Below are positions 15,408 through 24,323 of a DNA stretch of 42,154 nt, piece by piece. Location: NCBI GenBank assembly GCA_027622555.1, contig JAQBYJ010000044.1, positions 1-42,154 on the forward strand. Direction: 5' to 3'. A program made the translations under genes and the position numbers. The stretch comes from Verrucomicrobiota bacterium. Lineage in GTDB: Bacteria > Verrucomicrobiota > Verrucomicrobiia > Opitutales > UBA2995. The stretch's first letter is position 1, and each line of letters opens with the position of its first letter. Under the pieces are notes generated by a model that was not told the DNA's origin, ran no database searches, and worked only from the letters and a program-made list of their open reading frames with translations.

Positions 15408-15811
15408 ACGCAGAACTTCTTATACGACTCGCTGGTTGCGCGACCCTCTGCATATTGTTGGCTGCTAGCCTAATGCCCGGAGTTATCGATCTGAAAAACA
15501 AAGTCAGACTCATGCCTGATTTCCACCAAAAGCTGTTCTGGGTCTATATGAGCTATACTGCCTTTTCAATATTTAGTATAGGTCTGATCAGCATCATCTT
15601 TGCGGCTGAATTGGCTCAAGGAACTGTTCTAGCAAAAGTCCTCCTCACCTACTTTGCTTTATTTTGGGGTGCTCGCCTGATCATTCAATACGGATTCTTT
15701 GACATGAGTGAATTCCAAAAAGAATGGTGGCACAAATCCGGTTACCACCTACTCACTGTTGTATTCTTCTCCGTAACCGCAACCTATGCCTGGGCGGCCC
15801 TAACTGTCTAA
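15404..15811 (+). CDS. Small multi-pass membrane protein
   Basis: The 135-residue product has four hydrophobic segments: residues 5-25, 48-70, 76-96 and 112-133. It contains a conserved-looking GARLIIQYGFFDMSEFQKEWWHKSGYH loop. It starts inside the stop of the acyltransferase gene (ATGA overlap), which implies co-expression and probably a functional link with that enzyme. I do not recognise the family. A role as accessory subunit of the acyltransferase is an inference from gene order only. Confidence 0.65.
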   Translation: MNAELLIRLAGCATLCILLAASLMPGVIDLKNKVRLMPDFHQKLFWVYMSYTAFSIFSIGLISIIFAAELAQGTVLAKVLLTYFALFWGARLIIQYGFFDMSEFQKEWWHKSGYHLLTVVFFSVTATYAWAALTV

Positions 15812-15898
15812 ATAAATCTTCATCTTCCTCCTTCTCATCCTCTTCGTCTTTTTTCTGCCAACACTTGGGGAAGCATGGCGTCTTTCCATTTTCTAATT

Positions 15899-16873
15899 TC
15901 ATCCTCCTCCCTTCAACAACTCATCCATCCTCGTAAATGTAACCTCCGAAAAGCCCATCGCTCGTTTGAGCTGATAATCCCGCTCAACCACATTGCTTAT
16001 CTTACGACAGCGGCGGTAGTCTTTCCAGGAAAGCACACCGTTCATCCAGGGTCCGGATCCCATGATCGGAACAGGATAATCACTGCCATGAATCAGCCTG
16101 GGCATCGCTTCTTTTGTAATGATCTTCGGTAGTGTTCGTGCCCGATTCAAGCTACACAATGCCGAGTTATCGCCATAGCAATGTGGGAATTCTTTAAAGA
16201 GCTTAAGAAGTGTATCCGTATAATCGGCATCAAAGATTCCTGATCGGCCAGCAGAGTGAGCCGCAATCACTGCAACCCCGCATTCAAGCGGCGATCGCAA
16301 AAGCAAAGGATCTGCGAACTCCGGACGCATTACAGGTAACGTTTTCTCACCTCCCGTATGGGACAATAGAATCATTTCATTCTTTTCCATACATTCCCAG
16401 AACGGGATGTAGCGGGCTTCGGTATAATCAATATTCAGGCAATTCGGCAGCAGCTTCAAAACCCGGGCTCCCTGGTCGATACAACGCTGCAACTCTTCCA
16501 TCGCGTCCTGGCGTCCGGGATGAATCGACACAGCCGGGATAAAAATGTCCGGGTGTTTTTCAATGACATCAAACAGGTACTCATTAGGCACATAAAATCC
16601 GGCCTTTTCCGGGAGAGCATTACCCATATCATCGTAGGGAATGTCTTGGGCCAAAAGCACTACAGCATCCAAAGACGACGTTCGTACAAGACTAGCCAAG
16701 GTCTCAACGTACACGTCATCCAATCCACCTTTAAGGTATTTGAAATCGATCCCAAGTCCCCGCAACATCAGGCGTGCCTGTAATCGATGATAAAGCGTGT
16801 CCAAACGAAACCAGCAACCACTCGCAGAGGAGCCGTCTCCGACAAGGTGCACATGACAATCAATCTTTCGCAT
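15899..16873 (-). CDS. Amidohydrolase 2 family metal-dependent hydrolase
   Basis: The ~324-residue TIM-barrel protein shows the amidohydrolase metal-site motifs in order. These are KIDCHVHLVGDGSSASG at the N-terminus (HxH), ILLSHTGGEK in the middle, VAVIAAHSAGRSG, and LIHGSDYPVP near the C-terminus (metal-binding Asp). This is the pattern of the amidohydrolase_2 (COG2159-like) branch, which includes decarboxylases and lactone hydrolases. I place the start at 16873 because the HxH motif then begins five residues in, as in relatives; the frame remains open to 17008 but that part is not protein-like. There is no signal peptide, so the enzyme is cytoplasmic. Its substrate is not predictable. Confidence 0.82.
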   Translation of the reverse strand: MRKIDCHVHLVGDGSSASGCWFRLDTLYHRLQARLMLRGLGIDFKYLKGGLDDVYVETLASLVRTSSLDAVVLLAQDIPYDDMGNALPEKAGFYVPNEYLFDVIEKHPDIFIPAVSIHPGRQDAMEELQRCIDQGARVLKLLPNCLNIDYTEARYIPFWECMEKNEMILLSHTGGEKTLPVMRPEFADPLLLRSPLECGVAVIAAHSAGRSGIFDADYTDTLLKLFKEFPHCYGDNSALCSLNRARTLPKIITKEAMPRLIHGSDYPVPIMGSGPWMNGVLSWKDYRRCRKISNVVERDYQLKRAMGFSEVTFTRMDELLKGGG

Positions 16874-17146
16874 AAAAAATAATTCCCACTGTAAACGTAC
16901 GCTCATCTTCAGAAATTTTGCGAGCCCAATACCCTTTTCCAAATCCCTTCTCCCAACCTCCCCACAATACCGGGCAACGCGCGATGGAAATCCAACTACC
17001 ATCCCCAACGTCCAACAAAACGAAACCGACCTTTCATAAAGTGCCTATAAGAATTAAAAGGACATAGGGCACCAAGTTCCTTTAGTTATCAAAGGCCAGT
17101 CTCTCAGTTTCCAAGTATTCAAGTCTCTCCATTCCTCAATCTCCCC

Positions 17147-19145
17147 TCACCTTACCACCTTCACTCTATAAAATCCCAGCTCACTGTCCATTCGTTCGAG
17201 ATCTGAATCGATCCAGCTAGTATACCCTTCCAGTCCATTAAGATCACTTCCAATTGACTCCCAGGATTCTACTTCGAGTGATTGAGAATATTCGATTTGG
17301 TAACTTACGCCGGGAATACTTTGCCAGATCAATTCCCGGCTCGAAGGATTCTGTTGGACTAAATGGGTTCGCAGATATTCCGAATTCAGTTTCGGATCAG
17401 TTCGAGCGATATATTCATCCAGATCAGTGGCTCCATCGCCGTCGTTATTTCTGGTGGCATTCACCATTTCGATAGTCCCAAAGTTGAGAAACTCCCAGTG
17501 GTCGGGAAGCTCATCGTTGTCGGAGTCGAGTACCACGTCATTGAGCAAGGCAACATCCTCTGAAGTTAGCACGTTGTTATAAATCTGAATCTCATCGATG
17601 GTTACAGGACCAAACCATTCGCCCTGATCCTGTTGTTCTTCACTACTGAAAATAACCAGGGGACTGTGGGAACTATTGATCAATCCATCGGGCACAAAGC
17701 TGGTCCAGTTCGAATTCAAGATTTCCTCATTGTTTACCCAAGCTCGAATCACCTGATTTGGACGGTCGATTACCATAACTAAGTGATACCAGGTTTCTGC
17801 CTTGATGGGAGCGTTTGATTCTCTATCAAATTTTTCTGTGTTCTGCCAAAGGTCACGTTGCAGATTTCCCGCAAAGCGAAAACCACCAGTCGCGGTGTGT
17901 CCGATAAACCATCCACCGCGCGGATTGTCGAAGCGACTTTTAATCACGGTTCCACCCTTACAGATCAATATCCCTTCTTCTGTCGGTGCCTGTCTATATT
18001 TAACCCAGAGCGAAACGCTCAAACTTCCATCCATAGGATCACCCACACCTTCAAAGTCGGCACTCGCTGCTACTCCATCCTCAACCGTTCTTTCCAACGC
18101 AGAATCGAGCTGACCTGATTCTGAATGGCAGAAACACAATCCGTCTGTCAGTAATCCATGAGCTCTATACGGCCCAGAGTCCCTGGCAATAGAACCACTC
18201 GTTTCATCAAATCGAATACGGGTCGCCAGACCATTATTCCGCACAAATATTTTTGCGTAACCATGCCGATTGGTCAGTCCATCCGAATCCGATACCTGGT
18301 AAGTAAACTCATCCATACCGAGGAATCCTGGGAGTGGCGTATAACGAACCTTGCCACCTTCCACGACTTCAACGCGTCCTCCACGTGAGGTGACCGAATC
18401 TACTTGCTCCAGAAAAATGTCGTCTCCGTTACCGTCGTAATCATTCTCCAATAAATCAATTTCCAGGGGTTGATCCATCTGGGTGTTGCCACCGTCTTCC
18501 ATGGCGAAAGGAGGAAGAGCTGTACCATAAACAACAGCGGGTGCCGCAGCTTCCAGCGCGACATGACTGTGATCTATCATTCGCTCCACTGTACCGGTTC
18601 CCAAACAAGAACCAGCGCTTTGCATGATGTCGTCCCACGAGGACTGATGACCGGCACCCATCTGAATGCGACGCATGATGTGTCTCGGAACAATAAATCC
18701 CCTGGAGGTCGGAGAGATTCGATCCACCTTCAAGGGAACAACTACATTGCCCGTCCCCGGATTCGAGGTACCCTCCGGACCCGTCACCGTAACCGATTGA
18801 GTGGTCAGTCGAATATTAATATTTCGACCATCGCTGAGATTGGCATTGAGTAATCCTCCCAATTCAATGTTGGCATTCACTCGCATATCCGGATCGTCCT
18901 CGACAAATCCGCGATAGGTCCGAACCTCGGGCGCCGCCACATCCTTATAACCGTTTACGGCATCCCAGGTTTTAACCTGATAGTGGTTGGCCGTCCTCAC
19001 CGAGCGCTTCGTAAGCACCAACACCTCAGCCTTGAAATCTCCATCAATATCCCCCCACACTCAGCTGATCCGGCAAAACAGCAAATACTTCCCCCACAAC
19101 CGTCAGACAAAAAAGCATCGTTGAAAAAATAGTTCGTGTAGTCAT
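17147..19145 (-). CDS. Exported LamG/cadherin-like protein, frameshifted near 5' end
   Basis: The main frame encodes 637 residues from 19060. They begin with a WGDIDGDFKAEVLVL integrin-like calcium loop. A cadherin/Ig-like domain follows (about 180-275: LEIDLLENDYDGNGDD...GFLGMDEFTYQVSDSDG), then a LamG/concanavalin domain (about 285-500), TSP3-like calcium loops (DSDNDELPDHWE and NNDGDGATDLDEY), and a C-terminal module (WQSIPGVSYQIEYSQSLEVE...FYRVKVV). The signal peptide is in another frame: an ATG at 19145 opens MTTRTIFSTMLFCLTVVGEVFA and runs to a stop just past a run of six G (19051-19056). One base fewer in that run would join both parts. It may be a frameshift mutation, a sequencing error or a phase-variable tract. 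The intact protein would be extracellular, probably adhesive or glycan-binding. Confidence 0.8.
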
Positions 19146-19505
19146 CGAGACATCAAAGTTAAGGGCCGGAAAGAATCCTGATCCGTTCTTCCAAAGTCCA
19201 GTTTATTACCTCAACGGTGCCATGACGTAGCTGAAAGCGAAGAATGCTGAGAAATTCTAGGATCAGACTAATTGGCTATCACCAAAGCTCAGAGACACGA
19301 AGTTTGTTCATTATAAATGTTTCAACGATGAGTACTCTGTGCGGTCCTGTATTCTTGTACCATCCCAATCCTAATCCGATTCCAAGTCACCCAATCCCTC
19401 AATCGCACACTCAAACAGTCTCCCCTACCCCAGAACCATAATCTTAATCCTAACCTTAATCCTAATTCCAGTAACTCTATCTCCGAGCCACCCTTTCGAC
19501 TCGGC
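19146..19505. other. Gap with telomere-like short tandem repeat
   Basis: About 360 bases with no convincing gene. A CTTAATCCTAAC/CTTAATCCTAAT tandem duplication lies at 19443-19466, next to more CCTAATCC-type sequence near 19370-19385. The left part may carry the promoter of the LamG gene, which reads leftward from 19145. Confidence 0.45.
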
Positions 19506-20240
19506 TCACTTCTTCGGCCATTCCTTTAACTCTATCCCTTCCCAGGTGGGTGTGCCTGGTATCGGCGGCAGTTCCCGAATAGTGATATCTTTAAACTGCA
19601 CCACAAACTTTCCACCCTTGTGAGCTTGCACCCCGATTAGACCGTCGAGGGGAATAGTCGGATCCTCCTCTGTGTAGTCGACCGCGGCCACACCATTTAT
19701 CCAGCTGCGGATGTGCGGACCTTCGGCCAAGATGCGGTAATTGTTCCAGCCATCCCAATCATGGACCACTTCTTTCAAGGCCGCTTCGTCCACGGGATTG
19801 GCGATCACTTCGCGGCGACGTGATTCGTCGTAGATTTTTCCCCACCAGCCAATGCCAGCATCCACCTGGTAACCGATCATCTCGTGATGATTCGGCAGTC
19901 GCTGACTGCGAATCTGGATTCCCGAGTTTTTAAATCCCGCGCCCTCGCCGGAGACGATGCGTATATTCAGCATGAGTTCAAAATTCTGATAGGACTGTGG
20001 AAGCGTGATGAAGGTGTTGAGCGGTACATTTTCATCCAGAGAGCCGCCCTCAATCATGCCCTCATTTACCCGCCACCATTGTTCCTCTCCCGGCTGAATA
20101 TTCCAACCCTCCAGCGATGTCCCGTCAAAAAGCATGATCACCTGGTCGTCAGACGAGGATTCCGGCGAGCAACCCAAATTAGAGATGATAAGACATCCGG
20201 TTAAAAAGACCGGCAGGACAAATGCGAGCAACTTCTTCAT
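19506..20240 (-). CDS. DUF1080 (3-keto-disaccharide hydrolase-type) lipoprotein
   Basis: The 244-residue product carries a lipoprotein signal (MKKLLAFVLPVFLTGCLIISNLGC) and a DUF1080 beta-sandwich (LamG-like fold). The motifs are IMLFDGTSLEGWN, WWRVNEGMIEGGS, NFELMLNIRI, NSGIQIRSQR and WNNYRILAEGPHIRSWINGVAAVDY. Domains of this family include characterised 3-keto-glucoside and 3-keto-disaccharide hydrolases; activity here is inferred. The protein should be tethered to a membrane facing the periplasm or the outside. The first cysteine (after LTG) or the second (after NLG) could be the lipidated one. It lies downstream of the MFS-HEAT gene on the same strand, but a terminator-like hairpin separates them. 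Confidence 0.88.
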   Translation of the reverse strand: MKKLLAFVLPVFLTGCLIISNLGCSPESSSDDQVIMLFDGTSLEGWNIQPGEEQWWRVNEGMIEGGSLDENVPLNTFITLPQSYQNFELMLNIRIVSGEGAGFKNSGIQIRSQRLPNHHEMIGYQVDAGIGWWGKIYDESRRREVIANPVDEAALKEVVHDWDGWNNYRILAEGPHIRSWINGVAAVDYTEEDPTIPLDGLIGVQAHKGGKFVVQFKDITIRELPPIPGTPTWEGIELKEWPKK

Positions 20241-20455
20241 TCCAGCATGTTGTAAAAAGGTACAACTACTGTCGAGACTCCCTTTTCCCCATCTCGCAGT
20301 CCTCCAATCTCAAGCCAATGATGAATCTTAAAACCGCTGTTGAATAATGATAAGGGCATTGATGGATATTGAGAGAGCAATTTTCGCGATAACTCATTTT
20401 CACCCAATAGGTGAAGGGAATCTTTTGCTAAATTTCAGAGCTGTATTTTTAGGCG

Positions 20456-20486
20456 AAAAGATGACAATTCTCCAAGGTCATCTTTT
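20456..20486 (-). terminator. Terminator-like hairpin after MFS-HEAT gene
   Basis: On the minus strand AAAAGATGAC pairs perfectly with GTCATCTTTT, ending in a short T run, 9 bases after the stop of the MFS-HEAT gene. An alternative pairing of GACAATTC with GAATTGTC overlaps it, so two folds compete. Confidence 0.5.
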
Positions 20487-20494
20487 GAATTGTC

Positions 20495-22717
20495 CTATTT
20501 CAGTAGAAGCCAGGCTGCCGCCAGCACCGTCACGGGCGTCCAGGACTCTGTTTTTTCAAGTGCCCTTGAAAGTGATCGTTGAGGTAGCAATTCGTTGATC
20601 GGTGCAAGGTCCAGGAGATCGGTCAAGGCCTGGTGTATAACTTCTTTATTCTGATTCTCCAAGGCTTGGATGATAAATTCACGCTCCTGTTTCCACTTTT
20701 TGGAAAAGGTTTCGATGTAGTCATGAAGGCATTTATGGGCAGAAGTTCTACTATCGGAAATTAGTATCCAGCGATCGGAAATTCCCATCATTCGCGATAG
20801 AATACTCAGGAGCTCATAGCGTTCCTCCCGCTCACGGAGTTTGATGATACTTAGAAATGCCGTTTCCGTGGAAGCGGTGTTTTCAATTTGCAGGAGAGCC
20901 CAACTGCATGCCGATATTATGTGCGGGTACATGGTTTCATTCTCCAACGTATCCAACAGGGGCTGAATGGCTTTTGGATTTTTCAGTTTACCAAGTGCTC
21001 TGGCTGCCATGCCTCTGACACGAGGTGGACTGTTGGGCTCCAAACGCTCAATGAGCAGGTCCACGGCGCATTGATACTTTAATTCGCCCAGTCCCCATGC
21101 CGCATGGTTCCAAAGTCCCCGCCACTCGGGATCTTTCAAAAGCTTCAAAAGTTCCTCCCCGGCAAAGTCTGAACCGGTATAAGCAAGACTGCGGATTGTT
21201 TCGACTTTCACTTCATACGATGGGTCTTTTAACAATACTCCTAGCATGGAAAGATTTAAAGGGTTGTTGGTCTCGCCTAATGATCGAGCAAATTGGATTC
21301 GCTGTGATTCGTTCTCATCGTATATCCGCCTGCCACCCAGCATACTTCGAAACGGATTGTAGCGAAACACGGCGAAGAAATCAGAAACTCCAATCCAGGG
21401 CTTCAGATTTGGCAGCTTCAATACGGCCGGAATGGATAGCAGCATCAGGAGTGGAACCAGTCCTCCACGGAACGCTTTGAACCAGTCAAATGTGAACCCG
21501 GTGTGGTAAGTGGCATCCAGAGATTGGGGAATGACTATCTTTTGTAGAAGAACCCCAATAACCAGCATGATCGCCGCCTGGAAAAGGAGTTGAATCAGTG
21601 CGAAGAGATTGAGTGCTGCCAGGCTGTTTTTGGCATTTACATGGTAGTGGTTAACCGCGGTGGTGGCGATTCCCAATCCTGCAAGAAGAACGCCATTGCC
21701 AAACCCGTAGAGCATCAGGGCGATGATCCCGGGCAGGTATTCCTGAAACATATCCGCTGAAGATTGAAGGTCGTAAGGAAAAACAGGAATAATCCAGATT
21801 AGAAGGGACATACCTAAGGTAAGCCAAAGTAACCCTGCCAACATGGGACGAAAGCCCAGACTGTCGGAGATCTTCCCCCACAACAGAAGCGACAACACTT
21901 GCCCCAGGGTTGCGCAGAATATCTGTGCACCCATCAGGTTGGCCGGCACATGCAAAGCCTCGCGAAAATAAACAATGGCGATCGGAAGTTCCGCCAGGGA
22001 GACCGTCAAGGTAACCAAGAGGGGAATCCGGAAAAGGGGTGAGGTTTTGAATAATTTCCATAACCCTTTCATCGAGTGATCACCAGCCTCGTAACCATCT
22101 TCTCCCCGCTTGGGAGGTTCCGGAATACGTCTTGACCAGAAAATGGAATTGAGGGAACCGAGTATGCACACTGCCAGGATAATCTTGTATTGGGTCGCCT
22201 CCATCTTTTGCCCGATCAGCAGGGCAACTCCCGCGCTGAGGGAGAGGTTAACCATGGTAAAGCTTGCCCGCATCCGGGCGAAAAACGTACCACGATCATC
22301 ATCCGTAGTAATGTGCTGCATGAGGGGACCCCAAACAGTGCTCAGCCCAAGTTCCCTGAATAAAACGAAAATCAATATCAAACCTGCCAGAAGTGGAAAA
22401 CTGAGTAGGTCGGCCGGTATGAGAAGCAATGAAATGATGATCAATATCTGACCAACCCGTGCGATTTGAAGGCTGACCGTTAACCCGATTCGTTCGATCC
22501 AGGGGATCATCGGCAGGCGAAATATGCTGGCAAATGGAGCCAGACTGAAAATCAGCGCTATTTGCTGGGGGGAAAATCCAAGTACGTCATTGGCATACAG
22601 AATCATGTACTGCCCCGACACCACCATGGTAATCATGATGGCAAACAGTTGTGACAACAAGGCTGCGTTTTGCGCGCGCTTCCGTTGGGGTTCAGTTAAT
22701 GGCCGATACTCAGACAA
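20495..22717 (-). CDS. MFS transporter with C-terminal HEAT-repeat domain
   Basis: The 740-residue protein has a major-facilitator N-terminal part (about residues 15-440) with roughly twelve hydrophobic segments and the typical GKISDSLGFRPMLAG loop between helices. After it comes a soluble C-terminal part (about 470-740) of helical HEAT/PBS-lyase-type repeats. Examples are LGVLLKDPSYEVKVETIRSLAYTG, LLKLLKDPEWRGLWNHAAWGLGEL and VRGMAARALGKLKNPKAIQPLLDTL. MFS proteins are usually 400-450 residues, so this is a fusion. The HEAT part should face the cytoplasm and could bind a partner or gate transport. The start is a TTG at 22717, since no ATG is available before the first helix. Its neighbours suggest oligosaccharide uptake, but the substrate is unproven. 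Confidence 0.85.
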   Translation of the reverse strand: MSEYRPLTEPQRKRAQNAALLSQLFAIMITMVVSGQYMILYANDVLGFSPQQIALIFSLAPFASIFRLPMIPWIERIGLTVSLQIARVGQILIIISLLLIPADLLSFPLLAGLILIFVLFRELGLSTVWGPLMQHITTDDDRGTFFARMRASFTMVNLSLSAGVALLIGQKMEATQYKIILAVCILGSLNSIFWSRRIPEPPKRGEDGYEAGDHSMKGLWKLFKTSPLFRIPLLVTLTVSLAELPIAIVYFREALHVPANLMGAQIFCATLGQVLSLLLWGKISDSLGFRPMLAGLLWLTLGMSLLIWIIPVFPYDLQSSADMFQEYLPGIIALMLYGFGNGVLLAGLGIATTAVNHYHVNAKNSLAALNLFALIQLLFQAAIMLVIGVLLQKIVIPQSLDATYHTGFTFDWFKAFRGGLVPLLMLLSIPAVLKLPNLKPWIGVSDFFAVFRYNPFRSMLGGRRIYDENESQRIQFARSLGETNNPLNLSMLGVLLKDPSYEVKVETIRSLAYTGSDFAGEELLKLLKDPEWRGLWNHAAWGLGELKYQCAVDLLIERLEPNSPPRVRGMAARALGKLKNPKAIQPLLDTLENETMYPHIISACSWALLQIENTASTETAFLSIIKLREREERYELLSILSRMMGISDRWILISDSRTSAHKCLHDYIETFSKKWKQEREFIIQALENQNKEVIHQALTDLLDLAPINELLPQRSLSRALEKTESWTPVTVLAAAWLLLK

Positions 22718-22882
22718 AAGTAAATAAGGAGATTAACCGTGCAATATAGAAGATCCTATCGGCGAAAGTATACCCTTTTGTTAATCGATTGAACAATTCT
22801 TCACTTCTGCTCCTTCTCACGATTCCGATGCGAACGAATCCAGGATTATCGAGTTGCTCGCTCCTAACTGGGGGCAACAGGG

Positions 22883-24313
22883 TCAAAGAGCGGTTTGATA
22901 GAGGCGTCCAGAGAAAGACTTTATCGCGTCCTGATAATGCTGGTACGGTTTACCAAAGGCATCCATCAAGCCACCGTGTTGCTTGTACTGTTTTCCAGGC
23001 ATGGTCTTCCAGGTGTCGACCCAGCCACACACTGTCCAGCCAACAAAATCCTCTCGAGCAAACGCGTTGCTGGCAAAAAGAATAGTCTCGTCAGCTCGAT
23101 GTACCTGGTCCATGCTGTGTGGTCCATGGGGATTCGGCATATTTTCGTGCGGGGTGTTGAATCCTCCATCTCCATTGAAGAGGGGCTTCCCGGAAGCTTC
23201 GCTCAATCGAATCAAAAGATTACGCTGTTCCTGCCACCGTCCGTACTGCTGGTAAAAGACAAGGTCCGTGTATTTTGATGTAATGTGGGCGACCGTTTCG
23301 GCCGCGTCCGTATTCGCGTTGAGCTTGTCGCCCAGGATCAAATGGTTGGGGTCGTGCCGCTTTATTGCGGTGGTCATAACTGAGTAGTAGCGATCGACCA
23401 CTTCTTCCAGAAAAGCATTGTTGTCCTCCAGCTCTTTCCCATTGCGGGTATCAAAATCAGGCCGCCAGTTAGTTGTATTCTCCAGGTCCTGCCACTTGGC
23501 AAATTTCGTAGTGTAGGTTTTGTTGAATGCTCCGATATTTTCTTGGTACCGCTGGCGCATGGAAACCACATAGGCTTGTTTGCCTGGAGCTTTGGGTGGC
23601 AGGTTCCGCAAGACCCGCGGCCAGGTGGGAAGTCCTTCGCGCTTGGAACCATAAACGTGACTTGGGCGTGGCGCCGCGTCGAGCTCAGTCAAAATGGGAC
23701 AGTCGGTCATTGCATAGCCAAGCAGAAAAGGATCGTTCTTGAGGGGAGTCGCTTCCTTTTTGGCCAGGGTGTCGCAATGCTTCTCGAAGTCGGGCGAAAA
23801 CACATCCAGAAAGTCCTTTTCAGTGGGCACTTTATAATGGTGCGTATCAACGAATGGGAGACCCTTGATCCAGGGGACGCGCAATTCGGGATGCAACCAA
23901 TCCCAGCTGTTGTGAATTCCGAGAGTGTTAAAACCGAAATCATTCAGATTGCTTTTAACGAATGTCCGTAGCCCTGCCCGGAATGCCTCATCGCCATAGT
24001 TTGAAGCTCCGAACTGTTTGAGCCAGTGATCGGCATTGTAGGCCTGGTTTATCCAGCCAGAATGAACGTGATTCATTCCCAGTGAAAGAAACGCGTTTCC
24101 TTCGGGAGTGACCAGCCACCAGCGTTTTGCTTTTTCCAGTCGAAAGAAACCCGTAGCCTTAAAGCGCAACGAAGTTGTACCGCCGTAGAGATCGAGCCCA
24201 TCAGACGTGGTTGAATCTCCAGAGGCCGCAAGGAGAGCCAGCTGAAGGAGGTCGCTACCCAGGAGGGTGCCACCTGCGTAGCTTGCATGTTTTAAAAATA
24301 GTCTTCGGTTCAT
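22883..24313 (-). CDS. Agarase-like Tat-exported TIM-barrel protein
   Basis: The 476-residue protein starts with a Tat-like leader (MNRRLFLKHASYAGGTLLGS). It continues with the agarase-like pattern WWLVTPEGNAFLSLGMNHVHSGW, then FGFNTLGIHNSWDW, RYYSVMTTAIKRHDPNHLILGDK and a C-terminal GWTVCGWVDTW. In GH50 agarases and GH42-like enzymes the acid/base lies in a DNE motif and the nucleophile in an EF motif after a strand. Here the corresponding stretches read GYAMTDCP (about 199-206) and PLFNGDGGFN (about 377-386), with no glutamate in the expected place. It may act by other residues or be a binding protein. It follows the beta-propeller gene by 10 bases, so the two probably form an operon with the MFS-HEAT gene. 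Confidence 0.75.
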   Translation of the reverse strand: MNRRLFLKHASYAGGTLLGSDLLQLALLAASGDSTTSDGLDLYGGTTSLRFKATGFFRLEKAKRWWLVTPEGNAFLSLGMNHVHSGWINQAYNADHWLKQFGASNYGDEAFRAGLRTFVKSNLNDFGFNTLGIHNSWDWLHPELRVPWIKGLPFVDTHHYKVPTEKDFLDVFSPDFEKHCDTLAKKEATPLKNDPFLLGYAMTDCPILTELDAAPRPSHVYGSKREGLPTWPRVLRNLPPKAPGKQAYVVSMRQRYQENIGAFNKTYTTKFAKWQDLENTTNWRPDFDTRNGKELEDNNAFLEEVVDRYYSVMTTAIKRHDPNHLILGDKLNANTDAAETVAHITSKYTDLVFYQQYGRWQEQRNLLIRLSEASGKPLFNGDGGFNTPHENMPNPHGPHSMDQVHRADETILFASNAFAREDFVGWTVCGWVDTWKTMPGKQYKQHGGLMDAFGKPYQHYQDAIKSFSGRLYQTAL

Positions 24314-24323
24314 CCTGTTGAAT

